Positions 38,112 to 52,880 are shown, counted from the first letter of the stretch. The stretch is DNA of 64,000 bases from Flammula alnicola (GCA_015499995.1 JADNRV010000034.1:248001-312000), one strand, 5' to 3'. Numbers and translations are program-made. The notes: generated from the letters alone by a model not told the origin.

Positions 38112-39948
38112 TCACTCGCCCTCTTCACTTTCGTCGTCTTCCTCGTCATCCCCCATGACCGTCATCATATCATTGAGACTAGGTTTAAGGTTACTTTATA
38201 TCAGAATATTATGGAATCAGAAGGGGAAATAAGGCTCACCAGTGAACAAACGGTTGCATTATTCGGGCAACGCTCGCGATCTTTCCTTAAAGTCAGGTTC
38301 TAGGACTTCGCTATCTGTGAAGCTATCCAGTAGATGTTACGTGAGTTCACGTGTCGCAGGTGGATATTGCATTTATTACTTACGTATGCAAACAGCAAAA
38401 GAACGGCATTTCAAGAGGTCAATGTCCCTGAATTTCTCGTATTTAATACGAGCTGTCGATAGTCGCGGGCTGTGGAACCTACTTGTCGTCTTTCATGACT
38501 CCCTTTGGAGCAACCTTAAGTTCATCTTCGAATCCGAATATATTCTGTGGTTCGCCTTTCGGTGGGGTTCGGTTGGCCAAAGAATTTGACAAACTCGGCG
38601 CTGATATTACATTCCGCAGTCGACGAGAATTTCGTTGGATATTAGCTCTGCAGGAAAGGCGTGTGAATCAAGGAATAAATCGCCCATAGATGATGTTAAT
38701 TGACCTTATTGTCGCAAGTTCGTTACGACTGGGGGCCAGCTTCCAGCAGCAATAATACTTTCACTTCCTGACTTGACTATAGCACGTAAAATGTCAGCGA
38801 GACTACTAATGACTGCCGAGAAATTCATGTACCTGCTCTATAAGGTTGAAAGCAACGGCATGAGGGTTAGCGGCCGTCAATATCTTCCCTTGGAAATTGA
38901 CCTACATGTGATCTAAATAACAGGGTCAAACGATCAGTATTGATTTGAGATAACGAAAAGACGCGCTCACACCCTGCAAAAATGCCCTTGCGTCCACTTC
39001 GCGAGAAACTGGCAGAGAAGCCCTGCTTATAGGGAGTCTTGTCATTGCTAAACCTGATCTGCCTTACGCGTCAGCCAGGCCAACAGGGACCGAAATGATT
39101 TACTACTCACATCACGATAGATACGGTGAGTGACATCTTTCGGCGGTAAATGTGGAATTTGGGGATCGACCTCAGTCAAAACATCAGTAAATGCTTCTAT
39201 GAAATGCTTCCATTCTTTCTCGGCAAGGCGATACACGGGTTCTGCAAAATAAAACGCTTAGGACCGATGACACTGCGGCGTAATAGAAGGTATTCACCAT
39301 GGAGTTTGAACCTATGCCCAAGTCAGCATGAAAAGTCCAATGGAATACGTGAAACACGCACCATTGGCGATCGTTACACGCGGGGTCCTTCAACTTGTTC
39401 AGAAAGTTGAGCGTGTTCTGCGATATCTGTCCAGGTGGTACGCGGCCCGTCTTTGGAGCCTGGACAACGACGCCAACGACCTCTTGTCCCTCCTTGAGGT
39501 CAGCCTCGAACTCTTCTTCGCTTTCGTCTACTTGTTTCTTTTTCTTCCGAGGCGACTGGGATTTTTTCGGGCTCGTGCTGGTCGAACTACGCCCTTTTCG
39601 CTTGCGTTTCACGGTCCCGTCGTCGGAATCTTCATCCAAGGCATCGCTGTCGTAGGTTTTCTTTCCCGTTGGTCCTGCTTCGTCAGCCTGGTCATAATCT
39701 TCATCGTCGACCTTCCTTTTCTTCCTGGGAGATTGGGTCTTCTTTGCGCCACGTGCAGAGTCTTCATCTAACGCGTCGCTATCATATTCCTTCTGGAAGT
39801 ATGATGAGGTGGCAGTCTCTTCCTCGTCCTCAGACTGTGGTCGCAGTTTTTGTTGCGATTTTCTCGTCGGCCTGGCCTTTTTTGAGGATTCGGCAGTCTG
39901 TGAAGATGTCTTAGATCGAGTACGCGTTGACCTGGTGCTTGAAGGCAT
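38112..39948 (-). CDS. DUF2461 family protein with charged N-terminal tail, frame-disrupted
   Basis: The first 190 residues are Ser/Lys/Glu-rich and repeat YDSDALDEDS twice with SPRKK motifs, a pattern of nuclear phospho-proteins. The DUF2461 domain follows (FLNKLKDPACNDRQWFKLHEPVYRLAEKEW ... IYRDIRFSNDKTPYK), a conserved domain of unknown function. A 14-nt exon (39311-39298) restores FKLH. The end of the gene reads CLNDMMTVMGDDEED... with stop at 38112. Two frame breaks without intron: a run of four G on the plus strand at 38564-38567 (between FFGQPNP and PPKGEPQNIFG) and a missing base near 38275 (between FKER and IASVARIMQPFVH). The start at the inner ATG 39948 is preferred over 39993. Confidence 0.78.
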
Positions 39949-41946
39949 TTTACAAGGAAGATTGACGAAGAAATTAACGCGAAAAGTTGGCAAGTCGCTG
40001 AAACGCGACGGATTTCAACGTGGGTCATTAATGTGGTCACACTCCACGTGACATGTCACATACGCTCAATTTGGCGCCCCATTCAGCCTGTCGTACTACT
40101 GCATGAGGCTCGAGCGCTTGCCAAGGGTGCGCCTTCATTCATTCGTTGATACATCCGTCGGAAGTTCAGAGGTTATTATAGGTTATTTATCTTCATTCTT
40201 CAAAATCATGGGCTCGCAATATCGCAATCTAAATCCTTCTGGAATTGTAGGAGATCCGTAGGATCAGGATGGCCATGTGCCCCCGTAGGGCCTCCAGACT
40301 AATGCTCTAGTCCTCTGAGTCAACCAAGAGAATGATTTTTCCAACACAGCTTGGTGGTTGTAGTCTGGGCGGGATCAGGCACTTTCAGTCACTGCCCCAT
40401 GCTGCAACCCCACCTTTCCCCATAGATCGTGGGGTAGGCTTCAATGTCTTGGCCGATCGGTAGAACATGACTCCTGTTTCCTCCCCGTTAGCCGAGACCC
40501 CGAATCACTCATAGATAATCCTTTGATCCGCGTTGCGTCGTTTCGCATCCGCCACAAGTTCCGCTGGGTTCCGTCGGGCTCCCCTCTGGCGCGATTGATT
40601 TTTTGGGCATCCAAACTTGCATGCGGCATCAAACGGTATTCCAGACGGTATCTCTCGCGCGCCGATTCGGTTCTTTTTTTAGGTCTCCTCCGGTCTGACG
40701 GAGGGATATGAATGTAGCGCGGAGCATACGCACCGGCAACGGCTGAATCGCATTGTATGTGGGAGTTTAGCTTGCATTAATCTTCCGTCGCCGTGGAACA
40801 TATGGAATATACCTTATACGTATTCACGGAAAGATACCTCTTTCCCACGTAAAATAAGCCGTTCTTGTTTGTAGAAGCGATAATAGGTCATAATCAGTAA
40901 AATCTCCCTGACCTATATCAAGCGACTCTTCTCTATTTTTGCACACCGCAAGACCCGAAGGTTTCATTTTATATCATCCGAGTAGAGAGAACGTCATATT
41001 TGTGTAAAGAATTCGAAGGACGGCAGTCTGGGCCAATGGCTGAGCGTCTATTTGACCAGGTACCATCATCAGTACACAAATTGCGTAACTTGCATGTCAA
41101 TTTCATCAGTTGGCATTCGAAAACTCTGGATACATCTTACCCAAAAATTCATTTACATCAAGAAATTGTACCACGTCAGATATAAATATGCTCTCATGCA
41201 AGTGGATGCCGGGAAGCGTCGCACTGCGGTAGTACTTTATTGATAAACGCCGCTCGACTCCATCGTTTATCTACCTGGTGTTCGGAGTATATCGGATATA
41301 AATTTGGTTGCATATATCAGTTAATGATCCAATTTTATATCTTTCTGTGCAATCCTTGACCGTGAAAGAATATCCGAGACCCAGTTCCAACTTGCCGTAG
41401 CGTGGATATTTCTGTTCCGCTCCCTTTGGTAGCCAAACTGCCGAGTCGGGCAACTCCAGACTCCAGGTCGGCACCCTCTCAGTCTTCCGGCTCATCCGAT
41501 GAGGAAACCGGGGCGCAGGTATTTCAAATAATAGCAGGAAACGGCAGACGGCTGTTGTTTATCCCACGGCATATCGCGGAGCAAAGGCGGAGGTGTTGGT
41601 GGAAATACACCGCTTGTGGGGAGCCCCAATAGATGAACAGAATAATTGACCTGCAACGCGAGGCCTGGCGGACTGCATGATTCTGGAACTTGGACATGAT
41701 AAGCGTAACGGTAAACGCCACAGGGTGCCCGCCGTGACCTGGGGAAACGGGACGCTGGATCTCGCTGGATGCAGTGCATTGAATTACAAAGGTTGAGCAT
41801 GTGGTAAACCCGAAGATGGAATGTATGTTTTGCACGCGAGAACCGCGATCGTTGTCTCCATTTGGATTCTGCCCCTAATATTGCACTACAAAGTTATTAT
41901 AGAAACCCCACCCGCCGCTTCATTCCACCTTCATACTACCCCAACC
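39949..41946. other. intergenic, no gene seen
   Basis: About 2 kb with no supported gene. Holds a diverged copy of repeat A in reverse (41395-41439) and the promoter of acetyl-CoA synthetase. Confidence 0.45.
41395..41439 (-). repeat. dispersed repeat A, diverged copy 3 (inverted)
   Basis: Read on the minus strand it contains GTTTGGCTACCAAAGG and, about ten bases on, AAATATCCACGC, in the order and near the spacing found in the copies at 25.4 and 26.5 kb. The rest has diverged. Confidence 0.45.
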
Positions 41947-44517
41947 ATGGCTGAACAGGAACAGACAATCCCAATTCACCCCGTCGCACCGCGCTTGAAG
42001 TCCGGTCCCAAGAAGCCTCATATTGGTCCTCACATCGACAACTACCGCTCAGCCCACAAGGAGACCGTTGGCCATGAATCCGACAGTTGGTGGGCAAAGG
42101 TGAGCAGTCGATAAGACCCGCGATATCTGATATTTTCGCTAACGAATGCGCTATATCTCTAGCAAGCGCATGCTATGCTGCATTGGGACCGCCCATTCAA
42201 AACCGTTCGAGCTGGTGGCTTCGAGACTGGTGATATCGTTTGGTTCCCTGAGGGCGGACTCAACGCTTCCTACAATTGCGTTGATCGCTGGGCGTTCAAA
42301 CACCCCGACAAGGTAAGGGCGATTATCAGAAATAAACCAGGAATTTCCCACCTCATGCATTTTTTGACCAGACAGCGATAATCTACGAAGCAGACGAGCC
42401 CGGCGAGGGACGTGATGTCTCTTACGCCGAACTCCTCCGTGAGGTCTCAAGCGTCGCCAATGTCCTCAAATCATTTGGCGTCAAGAAGGGCGATACCGTC
42501 TCAGTATACCTTCCCATGACATGGCAAGCCGTCGCGGCCTTCCTTGCTTGCGCGCGCATTGGCGCTGTACACTCGGTCGTCTTTGCCGGCTTCTCGGCCG
42601 AGTCCCTCCGCGATCGCGTCCAGGACTGCAAGTCCCGCGTTGTGATCACCTCAGATGAGGGTAAGCGTGGTGGAAAGACAATTGCCAACAAAGCGATCGT
42701 CGACGCTGCCCTCAAGGAGTGCCCTCTCGTGGAGCACGTCCTTGTTCTCCAGAGGACGGGTAACAAGGTCGCGTGGACGGAAGGACGGGACAAGTGGTGG
42801 CACGAGGAAATCCTGAAAGTCCCCAACTACTGCCCCCCTGAAATCATGGCATCTGAGGACCCTCTCTTCATCCTTTACGTGAGTGATCCCGTGTCTTTTT
42901 GGGATCTAAACTCACGCTGACTCGTGTTTCAGACTTCTGGATCTACTGGAAAACCCAAGGGTGTCGTCCATACTACTGGAGGCTATCTCCTGGGTGCCGC
43001 CCTGACCGTGAAATATGTATTCGATGTACACCCAGACGACAAGTTCGCCTGCATGGCTGATGTAGGCTGGATTACTGGCCACACGTACGTATACTCTTCC
43101 TGTTATTGTCTTATTTTTAGCTAATCATCAATCTATCAGATACATCGTATATGGACCACTAGCCAACGGCGTATCTACCACTGTTTTCGAATCCACCCCC
43201 GTATACCCCACACCGTCGAGATACTGGCAGACCGTCGAGAAGCATAAGCTGACCCAATTCTACTCGGCGCCTACTGCGATCCGTCTGCTTCGTCGACTTG
43301 GGTCGCACCACGTTGAGAACCACGACCTCAGCAGCTTGCGTGTGCTTGGTAGCGTTGGAGAGCCGATCAACCCGGAGGCTTGGAATTGGTATAATGAGCA
43401 TGTAGGGAAGATGCAGTGTGCGATTGTTGACACCTTCTGGTTTGTAATTCCCCGCCCATTCATTTACCATCAGATATTGATTGATTCGTTTCCCCACAAC
43501 AGGCAAACAGAGACCGGTTCTATTGTCGTAACGCCATTCCCTGGTGCCATTGAAACCAAGCCTGGATCGGCCACCGTTCCATTCTTCGGTATCGAAACAG
43601 CCATCCTCGACCCAGTCTCTGGAGAGGAGCTTCACGGTAACGGCGTCGAGGGCGTTCTCGTTCTCAAGAACCCATGGCCTTCAATTGCCCGCACAATCTA
43701 CGAGGATCACAAGCGCTACCTTGAAACCTACATGCAGGTACGTATCTTTCCACGCTTGGCACGCTATGTCCACTGATCATTTGATGGTAGCCATACCCCG
43801 GATATTTCTATACGGGTGACGGTGCTGCACGCGACGAGCATGGGTATATCTGGATCAAGGGCCGTGTTGATGGTGCGCCACAATCTTTATCTTATCAGCA
43901 TCCGTGACGTTGATCATCATCCTTCGTAGATGTTATCAACGTGTCTGGACATCGACTATCGACTGCTGAGATTGAGTCAGCGCTTATTTTGCACAAGGGT
44001 GTCGCCGAGACTGCAGGTACGTTTTCATGCTTCTGCGTATACTCGCTGCCAAGTAACTGAAACGTCTCTAGTCATTGGAACTGCCGACGAGCTGACAGGC
44101 CAGGCCGTGTATGCCTTCGTCACCCTCAAACCGTGAGTCTTTCAAAATTATATTCTACAAATAAAGATGTCTGATCGACGTCACACAGTGAATTCACCTT
44201 CGACCCCAACGACGAGAGCGGTCTCGTCAAAGAGCTCGTACTCCAAGTTCGTAAAGTTATCGGCCCCTTCGCTGCCCCCAAGAAGATCTACATCGTCAGC
44301 GATCTGCCCAAGACTCGCTCTGGAAAGGTTCGTTTCGCTCTTATGGGTTTTGATGTCTGCTTTCAGATGACTGACGGTTTCTTGCAACTTGCAGATCATG
44401 AGACGTATCATGCGCAAGATCGTCGCCGGGGAGGGCGATCAGCTCGGCGATCTCAGCACACTCGCGGAACCTGGCATCGTCGACGTCATCAAGCAGAAAG
44501 TCGCTGAGAGCGCTTGA
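41947..44517 (+). CDS. acetyl-CoA synthetase (AMP-forming)
   Basis: Eleven exons (41947-42099, 42163-42312, 42372-42878, 42933-43084, 43140-43439, 43503-43737, 43791-43872, 43930-44016, 44072-44132, 44189-44327, 44395-44517) give 662 aa in frame, the usual length of fungal enzymes of this family. It activates acetate with ATP to acetyl-AMP and then makes acetyl-CoA, feeding the glyoxylate cycle, lipids and histone acetylation. The phosphate-binding loop [35 protein letters not shown] and the C-terminal RSGKIMRR with the acetylatable Lys are all present. No mitochondrial presequence or clear PTS1 at the C-terminus (ends ESA), so cytosolic or nuclear. Start chosen by the conserved N-terminus and context ACCATGG. 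Confidence 0.95.
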
Positions 44518-45464
44518 TCGGCCCTTTTGTGCTTTCTTGCATCTGATATTGGGATTCGCCCATCGCTTCTACCTGTTTGCGCATCTTTAAAACCCTGTTC
44601 CTGTGCTTCTATTATTTTAATCTTCTTTCCCTTCCGATTCGCTTTTTTTTCGGGGTTGGGAGGAAGCAGCGAGACCGAAGAAGAAGAAAAAAACATGTAA
44701 TCTATAACCCATTGGCTTGCTATAGTAGTTTAGCAATTTACACCAATCTGAATTTTCCGTCAAGTACCAAGACCTAAGGATGGATGTATCTGGATCAGAT
44801 AGGTACAGCCAGGAGTCGAAATAGACGCCCAACGCCCGAGAACATGAGGTTAACGTCTTCCGGAAAAACTGGATTGTTACAGAGTATGCTCAGCTTAGTG
44901 TTGCCACCCAGAGTGAGAATCGATTAACTCAGCGAGAGAATTCGAAGCTGCTTGGACTGCGGAGATTCCGTTTTCTTCCAGAAGCTGGTAATTAGAAGTT
45001 TCTTTCCACCGAATGAGATTTTGTCGGGGTTTCATAGGCGCTCAGCCAATCAAATTCTGGTGTGACATCCAATGAAAAAATGCAGTCTAAGAGAAGCAAA
45101 GGAACGACACCATTCTTGGACCACCAATGTAGAACTGTTCCTAAAATACTTTCTACGAGTAGTATGACGGACTCAAAACTCGTCCGGTTCTATAATCAGC
45201 CTTTTCAGTGTAATAGAAACTCGGAGGACGATGACCTCGGCGGAAGGATGCACTTGCACTTAACTGGAGTCGTATACACAGAGTGCTTATGAACACACCG
45301 AAGACAACTGTCCAGATACTGGAAATTCATTATAACTCTGAATTGCATATAAAACGTTCTTTCTGTGCGCTGTGATCAATGCTATGATGTTAATACAATG
45401 ATAATCTTCTCTAAAAATGTCAAATCCGATGGACTGAAAGACCCAGCCGCCAGTTAAAAATGTA
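44518..45464. other. convergent 3' intergenic region
   Basis: Between two converging stop codons. No supported gene or repeat. Confidence 0.45.
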
Positions 45465-46846
<1,382 letters not shown>

Positions 46847-47224
46847 TATGAATTGAGCGAAAGGTTTTGAGGTTGGTGGTTTGTGAAAGAGAGAGATAGG
46901 AATCGAGTTTCAGCGGCGCACCACATAAAATAGGAGGATAGTCGATCGGTGGTGCAACAACGTCATTATTGTACGATCCGGCAAACGGATCAGACCTCCG
47001 GAGTCAGCGAGTCTCAATGCGACAACTTCAACGGTATCTGATAAGAGAACTATGCGCCAATATGTCAATCTTCCACATAAGATGATCAGAAAGAAGCCCA
47101 TGCAGTTGAATAATAAATTACAAGCATCCTCTATGCAAAATGCACCCATCGCTACCATACTCGAGTATACGTTATATAACGTACGCCCTCGGTCGTGGCA
47201 CCATAGCACTCCAACCCAACGTGT
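46847..47224. other. intergenic, no gene seen
   Basis: Upstream region of the SDR and 3' end of the small membrane protein gene. No site recognised. Confidence 0.4.
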
Positions 47225-47584
47225 CTATCTCTGGAAAGGTCTTGGTGGGTCCACAGGTACCCATTGACCTGGGCCGTTAGGTCTTTGCTGCCTCATCTTC
47301 ATATCCTCCGCGTTAATATGGATCACCGCGCCAGTTCCATCGAGCTTGACGGTGAACTGGGAACCAGCGGCCGCGAGGCCCATGAGGAAACCGATGCCGA
47401 AGACGGTCATGAATTTCATTCCCTAGAGATAAATAAAGTATGAGATAACAGGCATGATATTGGTGACGAAGAGTCAGGAATTACTGACAACGTTCTAATG
47501 AAGAAATAATCAGATGGGACATGGAGATCAGAGCACGATGGGACTCACTTCCTTAAGCCATTCATTATAATTTTGAGAGGACAT
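47225..47584 (-). CDS. small membrane or secreted protein with a 6-nt micro-exon
   Basis: Three exons: 47584-47549, 47494-47489 and 47422-47225. The middle exon is AACGTT, six bases encoding Asn-Val, set between CATTAG and GTCAGT. The introns are 54 and 66 nt. The protein is 79 aa: MSSQNYNEWLKE, then NV, then a hydrophobic helix (GMKFMTVFGIGFLMGLAAAG), then a short beta-rich polar tail with KLDGTGAVIHINAEDMKMR. The helix could be a membrane anchor. Skipping the micro-exon also keeps the frame, so both forms may exist. I do not know the function; similar short one-helix proteins are common in mushrooms. Confidence 0.65.
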
Positions 47585-48543
47585 GACTGACAATTCTGCA
47601 AAGAAGAAGGAATATATCGTTAGATGATAACAAACGAAACCATGTAACCTGGCTTACCTAAATAATGGGTATATTGAGGAAGCTACAAGTCAAATGACAG
47701 AAGGGCAACCGAATGGGTGTGTTAGATTTATGGGACACCGACACCGACATCTTATACTCCGAGAACGTCAAACGTGATAATGCCACTACCAACAAGCCAA
47801 CCGAAAGGAACAATGAATGGTAAAGCGAGTCTAACAGGCCATCGAATTTTGGTAACTTCCCTGAGGAATGACGGGCCGTCGCATATGGCACACTTGGAAG
47901 CTGCAACTGAAAAGTGGCCCAGTCGATATCAACACCGCGGCCTCAATCACTAAAATTAGCAGACGGACATTCAGTTCAGCCATTGTTAATGGTATTGAAC
48001 ACGTTCAAGACCCGAAGACATCACAGGCCTAAGGTATTCTGAGCGGTCATCCGATGGTTCTATGCATAGCGAGGAAGCCGCTGAAGTTTAAACGAAATCT
48101 AATCCTCGAGTCAGTAGACCAAATAAAGCAAATAAATAAACGCACTTACCTTGCCAGCTCAGAACAAGCGCACAAGATCTGAGATACGACAAAGCATTCG
48201 CAGACCCGAACCTCGAGCTTGAACGTTTGAACGCTTTCCACCATCCAAAAGAAACTCAAACAATCAACCAGCACGAAAGGTCAAAAAAGATATCAAAGAA
48301 AGAACGATGGATACATCAATCAGCAACGACAACAAAAACACACCCAAATATCATCCTTCTCTGATCCAACGGTCCAACGCATATACCGCAGCAACTGCAG
48401 CCCAATAGCAAGCGACATAATGTACCACCGCCCCCAAACCGCCCCTCTTCCATAAAAACAGCCCAACCGCCCAACACCGTCCGAACAAACGTCATAACAG
48501 TGCCCACCAATCAACCAACACCAGCCAACCAACCCAACGCCAC
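47585..48543. other. intergenic, no gene seen
   Basis: The open frame at 47658-47906 (-) has a hydrophobic stretch but no supported splicing or homology. Nothing else seen. Confidence 0.4.
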
Positions 48544-51153
48544 CTATCCCTTAACAATACCCACAGTAACCTCCGGGCCACCCTTCTCCCCAAACTCCCT
48601 AACCTCCCTCAAATTCCCCACGGCCAGGGCGCTCACACACCGCTCCCACGCCCACTTGGTCAGCTTCAGCACGTCATCGTCGCCCAGGTCGTCGCGGACG
48701 TGCAGCTCCAGCGTCACCACTAGCGACTCGCTGGGAGGCGGAGTCGGCGCGTGTTTGTCCGATACAGGCGAGGTGGGGTAGTACGTGTGCGAAGTGGATG
48801 AGGCATAGCTCGGTGTCAGCTGCCAGATGTGCGGCGCTGGGAGGTGGACGACGTGGGGGTGGCGTTCGACCTAGGAGAGAAAACGGCATGAGAAAGTGCA
48901 CGACGATATGAAGAAGGCATGTAGTTAATGAAAAAAAAAATGAAAAACATACCTCACGCATAGCCCTCAAGAAAGCTTCCATCTTCCCACTCGCCAGCCC
49001 CCTTGGTGGAGACGTCTGTAAAAGCACTGTACCGAGCACCACAGACGCGCGGTACGCGACCTTGAACGTCAACACTGCGATTATCAAGGCCAGCGCGAGG
49101 TCGGCCATGCGGTGTTGTGCACTAAACGAATAAGAACCGTGAAAAAAATTAAAAAAAGATTATCAGGATTCGGAAGTCAAACGGATACAAGAAGAGACGT
49201 ACGCAGGCAACGTCAACGCAACGAACAGAATTGACACACAAAAAAACAGCGGACTCGCAACGAACGGGTTCGAAAGTATGAGCGCAAGGGGGCTCGTAGG
49301 CGGGGGGTCGTGTGTATGCCGCGATCGCGAAGGAGACCACATGGACCGTATGAGGGTGCTCAAGGAGGGTATGCGGGTGCCAGTAACTACAGTATACGAT
49401 AAATAAATTTATGTTAGCAGTAGTATGGAGAATGGAAGGGATGAGTGGGCTTACTATTAACGATTGTTGCGTTATTCTCAAAGAAAAATGCGGTTCCCAG
49501 AAGTGAAATGAAAGTGATAAAGGTCATAAAGATAGGAAAATCGATGCTATAGGAGAAAATTATGAGCAACAGTGTTGGCGAACGAGCAGTTGATATTGGG
49601 ACGTACCCCAAACCCTCCTCCTCATCGCCATGATGATGATGATGCCCCTCGCCACTGCCCGCGCTCAGCAGGAGATGCTCCACGCTCTCCTTGCACACAT
49701 AGACAGACGAGAACACCAGATAGACTGTCTGTGCAAACATCAACACAGTCTCCACGCGTCCGTTCCTGCAGACCAAAACCAGACCCAAAAAAAAATTAAT
49801 GTTGGCGCCCATAAATCAAATCCTACAGAAGCTCGAAACGCACCCATAAGGCCTCCTTACCCTCTCCCTTTCTCCGACACCGGCACCGACCTTCTCCTTT
49901 GACCCAGACCCAGACCCTGAAGCCAACCAGCCAGGCACAACCCCACCCAACGCAACCCCAAACGCATCAAACACCACCCAATACCCCAGGCCCGTACACG
50001 CCAGCGAGCCCACCTGCTGCCCCGTCACCCAGAGGCACGCGCCGAGCACGAATTGGGCTATCGACGCCGCCAGTGCCCGTGTTGAGATCTCTGCTGGCTG
50101 TTCGTGTTGATGCTGATGAGGATGCTCGGCATGCCCGTTCCTCGGCGGTGGGATATTGAACCCGAACCCGCCTTTCGAACTTGTAGCAGCAGCCGAGTCA
50201 GGCGGGATGGCTGAGATCGGGCCCCACGGCGAGACGGGGATGGGCGTCGGCTGCGTGTGCAGATCCTCCGCGCGGCCCGCCCCAGGCTCGAGGAAGGAGA
50301 AAAAGTTGTGCGATAAGGAGTGTTTGTGGTGGTGCCCGCGTTTGGATGTCGAAGATGAGGTGGCGGAGAGCGGCGGTGCCGTCATCAGCTCTGGGGTGGG
50401 CAGACCCGATGATGATGTTGGTGGTCTGGCGCCAAAGGTGAATCCCTGTCCTAAGGGTGTGATGGGTGCACGAGCTCGTCGTGACCCAGGGATGCTGACA
50501 CTAGACCCCGCAGATGGGACGAGCGGCGCCTCCTCGTCAACGACGAGCTCCACCTCTTGCGACCCATCTTCGGATATGGTGCTGTGAGGAAGCGAGCCTG
50601 GACGCGGAAAAAACACCGAGAGGTTGCGAGAGTGCATCCTCGAATGCCGGCGGTTATGTCTAGCCGCTGGCAGTTGTCCATCGCCTTGTTCAGGAGCCGA
50701 GTGCGACGTGGTGATATTGGGGGGCATGGTGGACATGGTTGGTGATGTCAAAGGGGAGGCCGGGTTTCCTGGAAACGATGCGGAGAGAGGAGACGGAGAG
50801 ACAGGCGAAAAGGGAGTGGAGATTGACCGCGTACGGGAATGGCCATTCGGCATCGGCGCGAACGACGATCGTAAAGGAGAAGCGAGTACATGCCCGTTCA
50901 GGGGCCGGGGTACAAACGTCGATCGGTAAGGGCCAGCAGAAGGAGGATGTGCGGTCGTCGATGATACGCTTCGAGCATGGTGTTGCGGTGTAGATTGTGT
51001 ACGAAGGCGAGGTGGCGCCGCTATCGTCACGGATGGCAGGTCGTGTTCCTCTGGCATAGATACCTCGACACTGGGTGGTGCGACGATAGCAATATTCTCG
51101 TCTTCGTCTTTGCTTGACTTGCGTCTATGGATCTGCTGTGTTTGGACAGGCAT
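48544..51153 (-). CDS. cation diffusion facilitator, zinc transporter (Msc2/ZnT5-7 type)
   Basis: Exon 1 encodes a 320-residue Ser/Pro-rich cytosolic tail and the first membrane helices (TRALAASIAQFVLGACLWVT, GYWVVFDAFGVALGGVV). Later exons give RVETVLMFAQTVYLVFSSVYVCKESVEHLLL, an intraluminal or cytosolic His loop GHHHHHGDEEEG, IDFPIFMTFITFIS, and a C-terminal cytosolic domain ending GPEVTVGIVKG. CDF proteins exchange Zn2+ for H+ in the ER, Golgi or vacuole membrane; the long N-terminus and the VYVCKE-EHLLLS motif fit the Msc2-like branch. The first donor was taken after RRPYG because this keeps GNGRVE; another GTAAGG a few codons upstream would also stay in frame. All exons join without frame breaks as far as I can follow. 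Confidence 0.88.
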
Positions 51154-52880
51154 TGGTCTGAGGTGGCGACGAAGTGTGCAGACTCTAAAGAGCTTCCCAG
51201 GTGATTATGGTGTTATAACACATGTAGAATCGGCTGAGTACGCACGTTGGTCCGAAGGACTAGAATCTAGGATAGTCACACAGGTAGAGATGCACCATAG
51301 ATAATCTACTTTTATCCCAGCTGTCGACCCTCTACTCCTCCACGAACTCGAGTTCAAAGCTTGGCACTGAAAGAAACACTATGTCAACTCCGGTTGGGCT
51401 AGTTCGGGGCAAAGCTCTCGGAGGAAGTGTCGTATTGCGGAATTTAGATGAGGATTTGAGCTACTGGAAGCCAGAGAGAAAGAGGAGGATGGTTTGGCGA
51501 ACACTGGAAACAAGATTGACGACACGACACAGAGCGAAAGAGCCTCTCGCCTAAACTCATCCATCTGAGATCTCGTGACTACGAATTGCACCGCGCCGAG
51601 AATTCCGGCCATACACCGACGACCTACTAGAGAATTTTCAATTGAGAATTGAGAATCAAGAAGTTAGAACCACAACAAGATAATCACTTTCGTATTTGGT
51701 GCGCATATAGTATGCCATTTCAATTGTGTGTCGTTAATGGTGGGATGTTCAGTGGTAGTAGGAAGAGTTTACGAACCTAATGTCTCTATGTTTCATGCAC
51801 GAATATGTTGGGCGCATTTTTTTCGATGACCCGGATCAATTTTGGGCATTTATATGCACCCCGTAGTAGAGCAATCAGTGCGAAGAAATCCTCTGGAGTA
51901 CATATGAATTCACGAACCTAGGACTCTTGTCAATATTTTGATTCGGCTTCTCGGTAAATGGTGCGCATATAGCGCGCATATATTCAGCCGCAGCCTGCAG
52001 ACCGTGGTATACACTGCAGGTTAAACGAGCGATCATGGAGGGGGGCACTGCCCGATCGGGGTTGGGCAAAATATTCTAACTTCGGAAGTGAAATATATCT
52101 TCGCGTAGAAAGTAGATGAATAAAACGATTTATCCTGCTGTAATTCTTGTGTGAAAGCTAGATGGTAGTGGTTGGAAGGAAAGAGGGGAATTTGAGAAGC
52201 AGTCGTCAGAATTCTCGCTGCTCTATTTGTATATGCTTGTCGTTTGATCTTAATGCGCGTCAACCACGTGACCGGATAATATGGAAGTCCTGCTCGTAAT
52301 TTTAAACAGTAACCTACAGTAACACACCTTCCGGGACAGCAACGGTAAAGGCTGAGTGAGTTTCAAAAATTTACGCAAAGGCTAACGACGAGCCGCAGAT
52401 AATTATTTCATTTTAACAAAGCTGCAAGTCATAGCAGAACGAGGATGCACATCAGTAAAATAACATGTCCTTTTGAAGTCCTTTTCTGACGCTTTTGCTG
52501 CTTTCGCTTTGAGAGCCCTTTTGTTGGAGATTCTCACCGGCTTTAATCCGGCATTTTGATCAATTTTGGCGCTTTTGCCGGTTCCACCGCTTTGGGATTC
52601 TGCAACTTTTGAATCTTGCTAGAATGTCTGCATTGAGCTTATATAGGCTGGATTTGAATAGATTTAACATTGTAGGATTCCTATTCCCTTCTGCTGCGCC
52701 CCATCAGGATGGGTGCATGAAGCGATGTAAAGTGATTTTTTGCTAAGGCAATTCAGTCTCCGGCATACACGTGACGTTACCGCCATTTCCCGAACTTCCG
52801 TCTCGTTCCGGATCGATAACCTTCTCTCTTTCTTTCTCCTCTCTCCTCTCTTCCGCCGCCCAGCTGCTCAAGACACCCAG
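51154..52880. other. intergenic with dispersed repeat
   Basis: No supported gene. Holds repeat C copy 1 and two of the three copies of the 12-mer GTGCGCATATAG (51699 and 51961). The segment 52480-52600 is rich in CTTTT/GCTTT blocks that resemble those at 53830-53980. Confidence 0.45.
51375..51620 (+). repeat. dispersed repeat C, copy 1
   Basis: Matches 56855-57090 over about 200 bases in the same orientation. Shared landmarks in order: ATGTCAACTCCG, GCAAAG/GTAAAG, CTCTCGG/TTCTCGG, AATTTAGA-GAGGA, CTACTGGAAGCCAGAGAGAA, TCTCGTGAC-ACGAATTGCA and CCGAGA-TTCCGG. Divergence by eye is about 20-25 percent with indels. Confidence 0.75.

Noticed and set aside
49899..50929. Plus-strand open frames over the zinc transporter N-terminus
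   Set aside because: Antisense shadows of a Ser/Pro-rich coding exon.
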